Shown here one piece after another: positions 37,186 through 45,805 of a stretch of 64,000 bases of DNA. Every line of letters starts with the position of its first letter. Within the stretch, counting starts at the first letter, position 1. The position numbers and the translations under genes were made by a program. The notes below the pieces were generated by a model. That model was not told the DNA's origin. It ran no database searches and saw only the letters and a list, made by a program, of their open reading frames with translations. Location: contig NZ_BKBA01000008.1 of the NCBI RefSeq assembly GCF_007992835.1, forward strand, positions 496,001-560,000. Reading direction: 5' to 3'. This DNA is from Knoellia locipacati. GTDB lineage: Bacteria; Actinomycetota; Actinomycetes; Actinomycetales; Dermatophilaceae.

Positions 37186-37220
37186 GTGCAAGTTTGCACT
37201 CCAACAGGGATGAGTGCAAA
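37186..37220. promoter_or_regulatory. Operator palindromes of the TetR regulator
   Basis: GTGCAAGTTTGCAC (37186-37199) has perfect GTGCAA/TTGCAC arms around GT. TTTGCACT (37193-37200) is also inverted to AGTGCAAA (37213-37220) across 12 bases, and another half-site ATTGCACT lies at 37175-37182 inside the first codons of tetR. The box CAAACT that could drive tetR lies within the first palindrome, so binding would block initiation. Confidence 0.72.
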
Positions 37221-37243
37221 TCGGCCGCGGCAGCCCAGCCTGC

Positions 37244-37368
37244 GACCACAATCGACCAATTGGTCACGTCTGGTCATGCCTGCCGCGGACCGAAATCGAC
37301 CAAGAGGTCACGTCTGGTCATGCCTTCCGCGGACCGAAATCGACCTATTGGTCACGTTTTGTCATGAG
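37244..37368. repeat. Three tandem copies of a 44-bp repeat
   Basis: The core AATCGACCAATTGGTCACGT recurs at 37250, 37294 and 37338 with exact 44-base spacing. Flanking GACCGAA, TGGTCATGCC and CCGCGG are also shared. Each copy holds a GACC-N4-GGTC dyad, perfect over 12 bases (GACCAATTGGTC) in the first. The region lies between the tetR operator and the end of the lysozyme-like protein gene. It has no coding potential that I trust. Confidence 0.88.
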
Positions 37369-37399
37369 GGAGACGACCCCGGTCGTCGGCGCGTGTCGC

Positions 37400-38287
37400 T
37401 CAGGCGAGGTGGAGCACGACCTCCTGCGCGGCGGCGGGCGTCTCGGCCTGCTGCCACTCCCACGCCGACGAGTCACGGCTCCGGCTCCACGACCGGTCAC
37501 CGATGGTGACGCCGGTGATGCCGGTGTCGACCGCCTTGGCGACCGACCACGACGCGACCGACCAGGCGATCTGGTCGCTCGGGGCACTGACCGTGAGCGT
37601 GCCGCCGGCGCCGCCGCTGGCCTTGAGCTTGTACTCGGCGTCGAGGAGTCGGCCGATGAGGGCGACGTCGGCCTCGCCCTCGGGGGCGTCGAGCCGGCAG
37701 CCGACACCGCGTGGCGAGTGCCCGGCCAGGCTCGAGGCGAGGATCCGGCCCTCCTGCTCGTGGTCGGCGTAGGCCTCGGGGTAGGCACTGCGCTGGACCT
37801 TCTGGGCCACGACGGTGATCGTGCCGGTCTCCCAGCCGTCGACCTTGACGAGGGCGTCGTAGAACTTGTTGGTCGTGTACTCGGGGTCGAGGATCTGCTC
37901 GACGGTGCCCCAGCCCTGGGAGGGCCGCTGCTGGAAGAGCCCGACCGAGTCACGGTCGCCGTAGCGGATGTTGCGGAGCTTGGACTCCTGGATCGCGGTG
38001 GCCAGCGCGATCGTCGCCGCACGCGCCGGCAGCCCACGTCGCAGCGCGATGGCGGTGATCGTCGCGGCGTTGCTCATCTGCTCGGGGTCGAAGTCCACCG
38101 AGCTGCCGGCGGCGGTGGCCTGGCACCGCGGCCCCAACACGCTGTGGAACAGCGTGCGTCCACCCAGCCACGCTCCCAGTCCGACGAGCGCGACGAGGGC
38201 GAGCACGAGCCCGCGCGCGACCCACCGGGCGGGCCCGCGACGCGGGCGCTCCTCGGCGAGGGGAAAGGCGCGGCGGCTCGGCCCCAT
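37400..38287 (-). CDS. Membrane-anchored lysozyme-like/transglycosylase-like protein
   Basis: A 295-residue protein with an N-terminal membrane helix (GLVLALVALVGLGAWLGG) and an extracytoplasmic domain. The segment ATIALATAIQESKLRNIRYGDRDSVGLFQQRP resembles the helix-plus-Glu region of lysozyme-like/SLT proteins, with the Glu in QES as candidate catalytic acid. Homologues are conserved in actinobacteria and often labelled hypothetical. The role in peptidoglycan turnover is inference. The ATG overlaps the dapD stop by one base (TGATG), linking it to diaminopimelate synthesis, the wall cross-link precursor. Confidence 0.72.
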   Translation of the reverse strand: MGPSRRAFPLAEERPRRGPARWVARGLVLALVALVGLGAWLGGRTLFHSVLGPRCQATAAGSSVDFDPEQMSNAATITAIALRRGLPARAATIALATAIQESKLRNIRYGDRDSVGLFQQRPSQGWGTVEQILDPEYTTNKFYDALVKVDGWETGTITVVAQKVQRSAYPEAYADHEQEGRILASSLAGHSPRGVGCRLDAPEGEADVALIGRLLDAEYKLKASGGAGGTLTVSAPSDQIAWSVASWSVAKAVDTGITGVTIGDRSWSRSRDSSAWEWQQAETPAAAQEVVLHLA

Positions 38288-39210
38288 CAGTCGTTGGCGT
38301 GGAGCACGGAGTTGAGGACGATGCCGTGGCCGTCACGCGGACGGGCCTCGACGGTGCCAGTGACCGAGTTGCGCAGGAAGAGCAGGTTGGACTGGCCCGA
38401 GAGCTCGCTCGCCTTGGTCACGGTCCCGTCGGGCAGCGTGACCTTGGTGCCCGCGGTGACGTAGAGCCCGGCCTCGATGACGCAGTCGTCGCCCAGCGCG
38501 ATCCCCAGACCCGACTCCGCGCCGAGCAGGCACCGCTCGCCGATCGACACGCGCTCGGTGCCGCCTCCGGAGAGGGTGCCCATCGTCGAGGCGCCTCCAC
38601 CGATGTCGGAGCCGTCGCCGACGACGACCCCCTGGGAGATGCGGCCCTCGACCATCGAGCTGCCCAGGGTGCCGGCGTTGAAGTTGACGAAGCCCTCGTG
38701 CATCACGGTGGTGCCGCTGGCGAGGTGGGCGCCGAGACGGACGCGGTCGGCGTCGGCGATGCGCACGCCGGAGGGCACGACGTAGTCGGTCATCCGCGGG
38801 AACTTGTCGATCCCGAACACCTGCACCGGGCCACGCGCGAGGAGGGCGAGGCGGGTGGTCTCGAAGCCCTCGACGGCACAGGGTCCGTGGTTGGTCCACA
38901 CGACGTTGGTCAGGGCGCCGAAGAGCCCGTCGAGGGAGACCGAGTTGGGCGTGACGAGCCGGTGGGACAACAGGTGGAGCCTCAGCCACGCGTCGGCCGC
39001 GTCGGCGGGGGCAGCGTCGAGGTCGGCCTCGACGAGACGCACCTCACGCGTGACCCCACGAGCCTCGTCGGCCACGGCGAGCGCGGAGAGTCCGGCGGGC
39101 TCCTCGGCGTCGCCGGCCCCACCCAGGGTCGGCGACGGGAACCACGCGTCGAGGACGGCGTCGCCGTGCAGGGTGAGGAGGCCGTAGCCGTGTGCCGCGC
39201 GCGAAGTCAT
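38287..39210 (-). CDS. dapD: Tetrahydrodipicolinate N-succinyltransferase DapD
   Basis: It transfers succinyl from succinyl-CoA to tetrahydrodipicolinate in lysine/DAP synthesis. The 307-residue protein is the actinobacterial group of DapD: an alpha/beta N-terminal domain, then a left-handed beta-helix of hexapeptide repeats (about residues 160-260, with [24 protein letters not shown] and [23 protein letters not shown]). The ATG at 39210 was chosen because TAGGCT lies 7 bases upstream (leaderless). It is divergent from dapE, which acts two steps later in the same branch. Confidence 0.93.
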   Translation of the reverse strand: MTSRAAHGYGLLTLHGDAVLDAWFPSPTLGGAGDAEEPAGLSALAVADEARGVTREVRLVEADLDAAPADAADAWLRLHLLSHRLVTPNSVSLDGLFGALTNVVWTNHGPCAVEGFETTRLALLARGPVQVFGIDKFPRMTDYVVPSGVRIADADRVRLGAHLASGTTVMHEGFVNFNAGTLGSSMVEGRISQGVVVGDGSDIGGGASTMGTLSGGGTERVSIGERCLLGAESGLGIALGDDCVIEAGLYVTAGTKVTLPDGTVTKASELSGQSNLLFLRNSVTGTVEARPRDGHGIVLNSVLHAND

Positions 39211-39217
39211 GCCCGCA

Positions 39218-39331
39218 AGCCTAGATGTCGCGCCTGAGGGGAGCTCACAGCCTCCGGTGCCCGTCGTGTTCACGCAGGTCGACGCCGGTCGACCCGGCGC
39301 GTCGGGCGCCTGCGCGGTGCGTCGGTAGGGT
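39218..39331. promoter_or_regulatory. Divergent leaderless promoters of dapD and dapE
   Basis: The minus-strand TAGGCT (39223-39218) lies 7 bases from the dapD ATG, and the plus-strand TAGGGT (39326-39331) lies 7 bases from the dapE ATG. The roughly 100 bases between the boxes hold both upstream promoter regions. No clear operator palindrome was recognised. Confidence 0.6.
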
Positions 39332-39338
39332 TCGCCGT

Positions 39339-40421
39339 ATGCCGCTCGACCTCACCTCAGACGTTGTCACCCTCACCGCCGCCCTCTGCGACATCGAGTC
39401 GGTGAGCCAGGACGAAGCCGCCATCGCGGACGCCGTCGAGGCCGCCCTCACGCCGCTGGAGCACCTCACCGTGACCCGCATCGGCAACACGGTCGTCGCC
39501 CGCACCGAGCAGGGTCTCGGCGAGCGCGTGGTCCTCGCCGGCCACATCGACACCGTCCCGCTCACCGACCCGCCGAACCTCCCCACCCGCCGGCTGCCCG
39601 GGGGCGAGGGTGAGGGCGAGGTCCTCTGGGGCCGTGGCACCGTCGACATGAAGGGCGGCGTCGCCGTCCAGCTGCGGCTCGCCGCAACGGTTGCGGCCCC
39701 GAGCCGCGACGTGACCTACGTCTTCTACGAGGGCGAGGAGATCGAGAGCGAGTTCAACGGGCTGCTGCACGTCCAGCAGCAGGCGCCCGAGCTCATCGAG
39801 GACGCCGACTTCGCGGTGCTGCTCGAGCCCACCGGCGCCATCGTCGAGGGCGGGTGCAAGGGCACCATGCGGATCGACATCACGACCAAGGGCGCAGCCG
39901 CGCACTCGGCCCGGCCGTGGAACGGCCACAACGCGATCCACGACGCGGCCGACATCCTGGCGCGGCTCACGGCATACGAGACGAGGACCGTCGTCGTCGA
40001 CGGGCTCGAGTACCGCGAGGCACTCAACGCGGTGAGCATCAGTGGCGGCATCGCCGGCAACGTCATCCCCGACCGCTGCACGGTGAGCGTCAACTACCGC
40101 TACGCGCCCGACCGCAACGAGGAGGAGGCTGTCGCGCACATGCACGAGGTCTTCGACGGGCTGACCTTCGAGGTCACCGACAACGCCGGGGGAGCGAGGC
40201 CGGGTCTCGACCTGCCCGCCGCGAAGGCGTTCGTCGAGGCGCTCGGTGTCGACGTCATCGCCAAGCAGGGCTGGACCGACGTCGCCCGCTTCCAGGCGAT
40301 GGGCGTGCCCGCCGTGAACTTCGGTCCGGGTGACCCCAACCTCGCCCACCACGACGAGGAGCGCTGCCCGGTCGACCAGCTCGTGTCGGCGGAGGCCGCG
40401 ATGCTCAGGTGGCTCGCCTAG
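39339..40421 (+). CDS. dapE: Succinyl-diaminopimelate desuccinylase DapE
   Basis: An M20-family zinc amidohydrolase (360 residues) that releases LL-diaminopimelate. Metal/catalytic contexts are intact: [32 protein letters not shown] with the catalytic Glu pair, and a late [15 protein letters not shown] with the last His ligand. The actinobacterial dapE type rather than a peptidase is supported by the divergent dapD. The ATG at 39339 has TAGGGT 7 bases upstream. Its TAG stop (40419-40421) is the first half of the next gene's -10 box. Confidence 0.94.
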   Translation: MPLDLTSDVVTLTAALCDIESVSQDEAAIADAVEAALTPLEHLTVTRIGNTVVARTEQGLGERVVLAGHIDTVPLTDPPNLPTRRLPGGEGEGEVLWGRGTVDMKGGVAVQLRLAATVAAPSRDVTYVFYEGEEIESEFNGLLHVQQQAPELIEDADFAVLLEPTGAIVEGGCKGTMRIDITTKGAAAHSARPWNGHNAIHDAADILARLTAYETRTVVVDGLEYREALNAVSISGGIAGNVIPDRCTVSVNYRYAPDRNEEEAVAHMHEVFDGLTFEVTDNAGGARPGLDLPAAKAFVEALGVDVIAKQGWTDVARFQAMGVPAVNFGPGDPNLAHHDEERCPVDQLVSAEAAMLRWLA

Positions 40422-40430
40422 GTTGGTGCC

Positions 40431-41261
40431 GTGAGCGACGCAACCACCGACGCAGCGACCGACGAGCCGGCCGACGGGCAGGAGCCCTGGGACGTGACGC
40501 AGGACTACTTCCAGGGTCCGGTCGTCATGCGCCGCTCCCGCGTGCCGCACGAGACCACCGACCAGCGGCTGCTCGACAGCCGCGGGCCGGCCGACTGGGT
40601 CCACGCCGACCCGTGGCGGGTCATGCGCATCCAGTCCGAGTTCGTCGAGGGTTTCGGCGCGCTGGCCGAGCTCGGCCCGGCCGTGAGCGTCTTCGGTTCG
40701 GCCCGCACCAGCCCCGACGACCCGACCTACGCCCTCGGTGAGCGCCTCGGCGCCGGGCTCGTGGGTGCGGGCTACGCCGTCATCACCGGTGGCGGCCCGG
40801 GCGCGATGGAGGCGGCCAACAAGGGTGCCTGCCAGGCCGGTGGGACGTCGGTCGGCCTGGGCATCGAGCTGCCCTTCGAGACCGGCCTCAACGAGTACGT
40901 CGACCTCGGCGTGAACTTCCGCTACTTCTTCGCCCGCAAGACGATGTTCGTCAAGTACGCCCAGGGCTTCGTCGTCCTCCCCGGCGGCTTCGGCACGCTC
41001 GACGAGGTGTTCGAGGCGATCACGCTCGTCCAGACGCAGAAGGTCACGTCGTTCCCGATCGTCCTCATGGGCTCGGCCTACTGGCAGGGCCTGCTCGACT
41101 GGCTGCGCGGCTCGGCGCTCGCGGCCGGCACGATCAGCGCGACGGACCTCGACCTCATCACCGTCACCGACGACGTCGACGAGGCCATCGCGATCATCGT
41201 CGAGTCCGACCGGGCGCTGTCGGCCGAGCCGCCCGAGGGCACGGGCACCCACGCGGAGTGA
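40431..41261 (+). CDS. LOG family protein (nucleoside 5'-monophosphate phosphoribohydrolase type)
   Basis: A 276-residue Rossmann-like protein of the LYSINE DECARBOXYLASE-like/LOG family, which hydrolyses AMP or cytokinin nucleotides to base and ribose 5-phosphate. The diagnostic motifs are VITGGGPGAMEAANKGA and VVLPGGFGTLDEVFEA. The first 75 residues form a family-specific N-terminal extension (WDVTQDYFQGP). It is TIGR00730-like, not a true decarboxylase. The GTG at 40431 is 6 bases after TAGGTT, so it is leaderless. Its position beside dapE matches mycobacteria (Rv1205). Confidence 0.88.
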   Translation: MSDATTDAATDEPADGQEPWDVTQDYFQGPVVMRRSRVPHETTDQRLLDSRGPADWVHADPWRVMRIQSEFVEGFGALAELGPAVSVFGSARTSPDDPTYALGERLGAGLVGAGYAVITGGGPGAMEAANKGACQAGGTSVGLGIELPFETGLNEYVDLGVNFRYFFARKTMFVKYAQGFVVLPGGFGTLDEVFEAITLVQTQKVTSFPIVLMGSAYWQGLLDWLRGSALAAGTISATDLDLITVTDDVDEAIAIIVESDRALSAEPPEGTGTHAE

Positions 41262-41324
41262 CCTCCCCGGAGATCCCCACGCCGGGTGAGCCACGTGGCG
41301 TGGGGCCCGCCTAGGATCGGCGAC

Positions 41325-41639
41325 GTGGAATGGGTCGCGCTCGCACTGCTCGCCGCCGCCGTCGTCACGGTGACGGTGCTCGTCGCGACGGGCAGGTTGC
41401 AGCCGGCCCTGCTCAGCGAACCGACCCGGACGGTCCCACCCCTCGAGCTGCCGGACGCTCCCACGAGCTCCGACGTCGACCGGCTCAGCCTGGGCACCAC
41501 CGTCTACGGCTACGCCGCCGACGACGTGGACGCCGCGCTCGACGGCCGACGCCAGCGGCTCGCCGACCAGGAGCAGGCGCTCGCCGACCAGGAGCAGGCA
41601 CTCGCGAACCGGGACGGTCATGTTCACCCTCACGCGTGA
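41325..41639 (+). CDS. Small membrane protein with DivIVA-like motif
   Basis: A 104-residue protein with an N-terminal membrane helix (EWVALALLAAAVVTVTVLVA), a Pro-rich linker, then TTVYGYAADDVDAALD followed by two ADQEQAL repeats that start a short coiled coil. The GY-x2-D-x-VD-x-AL pattern is that of the DivIVA/Wag31 N-terminal domain, and the same position in mycobacteria holds a DivIVA-domain protein (Rv1209, from memory). The GTG at 41325 is 7 bases after TAGGAT (leaderless). It overlaps the next gene by 20 bases. The role, perhaps polar localisation, is inference. Confidence 0.7.
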   Translation: MEWVALALLAAAVVTVTVLVATGRLQPALLSEPTRTVPPLELPDAPTSSDVDRLSLGTTVYGYAADDVDAALDGRRQRLADQEQALADQEQALANRDGHVHPHA

Positions 41640-42042
41640 GAGCCGGCTGTCGCCGGACGAGCTCTGGGCACGGGTCGCGGCCCTCGCCGACCACGCCGAC
41701 ACCGTCCCCCTGACGACGACGCTCGCCGACCCGGGCGAGCCCGGGGTCGGCTGGCACTTCACCGTGCGCACCGCCGTGGGCCGCCTCCACTTCGACGACC
41801 CGATGGTCGTCGAGGTGTGGGAGGCGCCCCGCCGCTGGCGGATCCGCAAGACCGGGCCGCTTCGTGGGTGGGCCGAGGCGGTCGTCACGCCGTATGCCGG
41901 TGGGTCCCGTCTCACGTGGACCGAGGAGCTGTGGTTCAGCGGTGTCCCCGGGCTGCGCCGGGTGACGCGTCCGGTGGCCGACGTCGCCGGTCGCGTCGTC
42001 TTCGGTCGGGTCGTCGACCGCCTCGTCGGGGGAGCGCCGTGA
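41620..42042 (+). CDS. SRPBCC (START-like) domain protein
   Basis: A 140-residue helix-grip protein: N-terminal strand and helix (FTLTRESRLSPDELWARVA), middle strands ending in DPMVVEVWEAPRRWRIRK, GGSRLTWTEELWF, and the long C-terminal helix VTRPVADVAGRVVFGRVVDRLV. Such folds bind hydrophobic ligands, but none can be named. It is sandwiched between two membrane-protein genes with overlaps of 20 and 4 bases, which argues for co-translation with them. Confidence 0.78.
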   Translation: MFTLTRESRLSPDELWARVAALADHADTVPLTTTLADPGEPGVGWHFTVRTAVGRLHFDDPMVVEVWEAPRRWRIRKTGPLRGWAEAVVTPYAGGSRLTWTEELWFSGVPGLRRVTRPVADVAGRVVFGRVVDRLVGGAP

Positions 42043-44123
42043 CCTGGGCTCTGCTCCTGAGCCTGCCCGTCATCGCCTGCGCCGCCGCGATCGCCGGGGT
42101 GTTCGCCCGCCGAGAGGTCGTCGATCGACCCGGTGAGGACCCCTTCCGGATGCAGCTCGTCGGCTACCCCACGGACCGGGTCGACGAGGCCCTCGCGCGG
42201 CTCGACGCGCAGATCGCCGCCAACGACGCCCTGCTCGCAGGTGGGCCGCACGACGGAGCCGCGCGGCCGGCATACGCGACGTCGTCCCCCGCCGTCGCTT
42301 CCTCCACAGCTGCACCCGTTGCGTCCGCAACGGTGGCGACCCCCGCGACCACATCTGCGGACGCAGGCCGCGAAGGTGGCGTCGGCTGGGGGATGGTCGA
42401 CCTCGTCGTCGTCGCTGTCTACGTCGGCACCGCACTGCACGTCCTGTCCAACCTCGTCGGCAGGATGTCCTCGGGCTACCTCTCGCAGGGCGTCCAGGAC
42501 CACCAGGCGTTCGAGTGGTACTTCGGTGCGTCGGCCCACAACGTCGCCACCCTGTCGAACCCGCTCTTCAGCGACCGGCAGAACTTCCCCGACGGCGTCA
42601 ACCTCATGGCCAACGCCGCCGTGACCGGGCTCGGCATCCCGCTGGCGCCGCTCACCCTCGTGCTCGGCGCCCACGTCACGTTCTTCGTCGTGGAGCTGCT
42701 CGGCCTGGCCGGCACCGCCGCGGCCTGGTACTGGTTCATGCGACGGCGTGGGCTCGTCCGCCCCGCGGCAGCCGTCGGTGGCTGGGTCACCGGCTTCGCG
42801 CCGGCGATGGTGTCCCACGCCAACGGCCACCCCAACTTCGTCGCGCTGTTCCTCATCCCGGTGATCCTCGACCGCCTCCTCCGGCTCGCCGAGGGCAGGC
42901 GCCGGGTGCGCGACGGCATCGTCCTCGGCCTGCTCGTCAGCTGGCAGATCTTCATCGGCGAGGAGCCGCTCCTCCTCGCGGCGATGGGGATGCTCGTCGT
43001 CGGGATCGTCCTGCTCGCCCACCGTCGCCTCGACGTGGCGCGGATGCTCCCCGGCGTCGCCGTGGGCGCCGGGCTCTCCCTGCTGCTCGTCGCCGTACCG
43101 CTCTGGTGGCAGTTCACGGGGCGGCAGAGCTACACCTCGATCTACCACCTGCCCGGTGGCAACGACCTCGCCGCCCTGTGGGGACGAGCCACCCGGACCA
43201 TCGGCACCGACCCCTGGTCGTCGGCCGCGCTGTCGATGAACCGCACCGAGGAGAACGCCTTCTTCGGCGTCCCGCTCTGGGTGCTTGCCGGGGCCATCGC
43301 CCTGGTCCTCGTGCGACGGCCCGTCGTGCGGGCGCTCGCCGTCCTCGCCGTCGCCGCCTCCTGGCTCTCGCTGGGAGAGGAGGTGGTCCTGCGCGGCCGG
43401 CCCACCGGCATACCGGCTCCGTGGGCCCTGTTCGACGAGCTCCCGGTGCTCGAGAACGTCCTGCCGACGCGGTTCGCGATGATCGCGATCCCCGCGCTCG
43501 CCGGGCTGCTCGCCATCGGCATCGACGCCGCCTTCCGGGCCTCCCCGCTGGGGGCGGACGACGCGGTCGAAGCCGAGCTGCCCTCGTGGCACCCCCGTGT
43601 CGGCGGGTGGGTCGTCACCGCGGCCGCCGCCGTGGCGCTGCTCCCGATCCTGCCGACCCCGCTGCAGGTCGACCCGCGGCCCGTCGTGCCGACCTTCTTC
43701 ACCGGCGACGCGTGGCGCGACTGGAGCCACGGAGGGTCGATCCTCGCGGTCCCGCCGACCGACATCGTCGACGCGCGCGCCTTCGACTGGCAGCTCGCCG
43801 CGGACACGCTGGCCTTCCCCATCGTCGAGGGCTACTTCGTCGGGCCGAACGGCCAGGCCGACCGCGGGGGACAGTACGGCGCCACCCGCCGCCCCCTGTC
43901 GCTGTGGCTCTACGACGTCAACGCCGCCAACGTCGCCACGCCCGCGACCGAGGCCCAGCGCGTGCAGTTCCTCGCGGACCTCGGCGCCTGGCGCACCGAC
44001 ACCGTCGTGCTGCCGATGCGCGACCAGACCGCCGCCCTCCGGGACTCGCTCGTCACGGTGCTCGGCGAGCCCCAGCAGGTCGAGGACGTCTACGTCTGGG
44101 ACGTGCGAGGGCTGAGGACGTGA
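42039..44123 (+). CDS. Polytopic GT-C-like membrane protein with fused N-terminal DivIVA-like module
   Basis: A 694-residue protein. Residues 1-22 form a membrane helix. Residues about 30-65 contain FRMQLVGYPTDRVDEALARLDAQIAANDALLA, a DivIVA-like hook plus coiled coil like that of the gene at 41325. A Ser/Ala/Thr/Pro linker runs to about residue 110. The rest holds about 10 membrane helices and periplasmic loops, with HQAFEWYFG in the first loop and SHANGHPN later. The layout is that of GT-C glycosyltransferases or polyprenyl-sugar-dependent enzymes, but no named family was recognised. It is coupled to neighbours on both sides by GTGA overlaps. Confidence 0.72.
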   Translation: MTWALLLSLPVIACAAAIAGVFARREVVDRPGEDPFRMQLVGYPTDRVDEALARLDAQIAANDALLAGGPHDGAARPAYATSSPAVASSTAAPVASATVATPATTSADAGREGGVGWGMVDLVVVAVYVGTALHVLSNLVGRMSSGYLSQGVQDHQAFEWYFGASAHNVATLSNPLFSDRQNFPDGVNLMANAAVTGLGIPLAPLTLVLGAHVTFFVVELLGLAGTAAAWYWFMRRRGLVRPAAAVGGWVTGFAPAMVSHANGHPNFVALFLIPVILDRLLRLAEGRRRVRDGIVLGLLVSWQIFIGEEPLLLAAMGMLVVGIVLLAHRRLDVARMLPGVAVGAGLSLLLVAVPLWWQFTGRQSYTSIYHLPGGNDLAALWGRATRTIGTDPWSSAALSMNRTEENAFFGVPLWVLAGAIALVLVRRPVVRALAVLAVAASWLSLGEEVVLRGRPTGIPAPWALFDELPVLENVLPTRFAMIAIPALAGLLAIGIDAAFRASPLGADDAVEAELPSWHPRVGGWVVTAAAAVALLPILPTPLQVDPRPVVPTFFTGDAWRDWSHGGSILAVPPTDIVDARAFDWQLAADTLAFPIVEGYFVGPNGQADRGGQYGATRRPLSLWLYDVNAANVATPATEAQRVQFLADLGAWRTDTVVLPMRDQTAALRDSLVTVLGEPQQVEDVYVWDVRGLRT

Positions 44124-45424
44124 CGACGACGACGGAGTCGACCGGGCCGGCGACGGCGCGATCCTCCATGTCGGTCCTCACCGTCGCTGGTCGGCGTCGC
44201 CTCGGCAGGGTCGCCCTGACCCACCCGGTGCGCTCGGTCCTCCTCGTCTACGTCGTCTCGCGGATCGTCGCGCTGGTGGCGATGTGGGTGGCGGCCACGT
44301 GGTTCCAGAACCCGGCCGGCGTGGGCCACCTCGCGCCCAACGTCGGCGACCTCATCTCCCTCTGGGACGCCGAGTGGTACGAAACCATTGCGACACAGGG
44401 CTATCCGGTCCCACTCCCCGCCGACCCCGACACGGGGAAGCTCACCTACAGCGCCTGGGCGTTCTATCCGCTCTTCCCGTTCCTCGTGAAGGGCCTCATG
44501 GCGCTGGGGCTGCCGTTCACCGTCGCCGCCGTCGGCCTCAACGTCGTGCTCGGCGGGCTCGGCGCCGTCCTCATCTGGGCGATCTTCCGTCACGGCCTGC
44601 ACGCGCAGCCGCAGCCGGGCCGCGAGCGGCTCGCGCTCGTCGCCGCGAGCCTCTGGTGCTTCTATCCGGCGACCGGCGTCATGCTCAAGCCCTACACCGA
44701 GCCCCTCGCCGTCGTCCTCGTCGCGGCCTCGCTGCTCTATCTCATGAGACGCCGGTATGCCGTCGTCGCAGCCCTCGCTGTCCCGCTCGGCTTCACCCGG
44801 GGCGTGGCCGCGGCGATCGGGTGCGCGGCACTCATCCACCTCGTCGTCCGCATCCGCGAGGAGCGGGAGGCAGGCGTCGCGCCACTGCGGGGTGCTCGGT
44901 GGGCGGCCGCGCTCATGCTCGTCGTCACCGGGCTGTCGGGCATCGCCTGGCCGGTCATCGTCGGCATGGTGAGCGGCATCCCGACGGCGTTCTTCGACGT
45001 GCAGGAGGCGTGGGGCCAGAAGCCCGCCTCGGGTCCCTTCATCCTCTGGATCCAGTGGGCGTGGGAGGCGCGCGGCCTCGCGGGGGTCCTCGTGCTCGTC
45101 GCGCTCGCCGGCACCTACATCGCCCTCATCCTCGGACGCCACGGGCGGTGGCTCCCGGTCGAGGTGCGCGCCTGGGCGGTGGCCTACCCCGTCTACCTCT
45201 TCGCGGTGGTGCGCCCGATCACGAGCATGTGGCGCTTCCTCCTCCTCGACTTCCCGATCGCGGCCCTGCTCGCGAGCGTCGCCATGAGGACGTCGACGGG
45301 CGAGCGCATCGTCACCCACTGGCGTCGACGGGTGGCCGTGCTGCTCGTCCCCGTGGGTCTCGGACTGGTCTGGTGGACATGTGCCCTGCTCACGTACACG
45401 CCGTGGGGCTCGCGCCCTCCGTGA
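44120..45424 (+). CDS. PIG-V-like GT-C mannosyltransferase
   Basis: A 434-residue polytopic membrane protein with about 9-10 helices. The first extracytoplasmic loop has LISLWDAEWYETIATQGYP, the acidic WD-x-x-WY motif of PIG-V/GT76-like mannosyltransferases that use polyprenyl-phosphate-mannose. LKPYTEPLAVVLVAASLLYL and GFTRGVAAAIG later also fit. A role in mannosylating lipoglycans or proteins outside the membrane is likely, but the acceptor is unknown. The GTG overlaps the previous stop. It ends the operon; a leadered promoter for DUF3117 follows. Confidence 0.82.
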   Translation: MTTTTESTGPATARSSMSVLTVAGRRRLGRVALTHPVRSVLLVYVVSRIVALVAMWVAATWFQNPAGVGHLAPNVGDLISLWDAEWYETIATQGYPVPLPADPDTGKLTYSAWAFYPLFPFLVKGLMALGLPFTVAAVGLNVVLGGLGAVLIWAIFRHGLHAQPQPGRERLALVAASLWCFYPATGVMLKPYTEPLAVVLVAASLLYLMRRRYAVVAALAVPLGFTRGVAAAIGCAALIHLVVRIREEREAGVAPLRGARWAAALMLVVTGLSGIAWPVIVGMVSGIPTAFFDVQEAWGQKPASGPFILWIQWAWEARGLAGVLVLVALAGTYIALILGRHGRWLPVEVRAWAVAYPVYLFAVVRPITSMWRFLLLDFPIAALLASVAMRTSTGERIVTHWRRRVAVLLVPVGLGLVWWTCALLTYTPWGSRPP

Positions 45425-45552
45425 CGCGTGCGGGGGACCCGATTTCGTCACGCCTGCGGGACCGGGGATAATGGACGCGAGACCGGTGCGCCAACACCGG
45501 GACGCGAACACGTGACGCATGACCATGCGCTACGCCGACGAAGGGAACACCC

Positions 45553-45729
45553 ATGGCGGCAATGAAGCCCAGGACGGGCGACGGCCCTCTCGAGGTCACC
45601 AAGGAGGGGCGCGGCATCGTGCTGCGCATGCCTCTGGAGGGTGGTGGCCGTCTCGTCGTCGAGATGACTCCGGACGAGGTGCGTGCGCTGGGTCAGGCGA
45701 TCGACGACTGCGAGGCGCTGAAGAAGTGA
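45553..45729 (+). CDS. DUF3117 family small protein
   Basis: A 58-residue protein starting MAAMKPRTGDGPLEVTKEGRG and continuing with RMPLEGGGRLVVEMTPDEVRALGQAI. DUF3117 is a short actinobacterial family of unknown function, and the mycobacterial counterpart lies in the same place (Rv1211, from memory). The ATG has AAGGGA at suitable spacing. A GATAAT box at 45467-45472 with TTCGTC 17 bases upstream gives a strong-looking promoter and an unusually long leader of about 75 bases. A 16-bp stem terminator follows, so it is probably a highly expressed single-gene unit. Confidence 0.88.
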   Translation: MAAMKPRTGDGPLEVTKEGRGIVLRMPLEGGGRLVVEMTPDEVRALGQAIDDCEALKK

Positions 45730-45748
45730 CCGTCCGCCGTTGACGTGA

Positions 45749-45785
45749 CGAGAGGGCCCCCACCGACGTGGTGGGGGCCCTCTCG
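45749..45785 (+). terminator. Strong terminator after DUF3117
   Basis: CGAGAGGGCCCCCACC (45749-45764) pairs perfectly over 16 bp with 45770-45785 around a GACGT loop. It ends 7 bases before the -10 box of pepA. Confidence 0.88.
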
Positions 45786-45805
45786 CCGTCGGTAGGGTCG
45801 AGGCC

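Noticed and set aside
37244-37368. Possible CRISPR array
   Set aside because: Three contiguous 44-bp copies without spacers and no cas genes.
39357-43730. 1457-codon open frame antisense to dapE, LOG and the membrane-protein operon
   Set aside because: Low-complexity Arg/Gly/Asp/Glu composition typical of frames opposite GC-rich genes. The plus-strand genes have recognisable domains.
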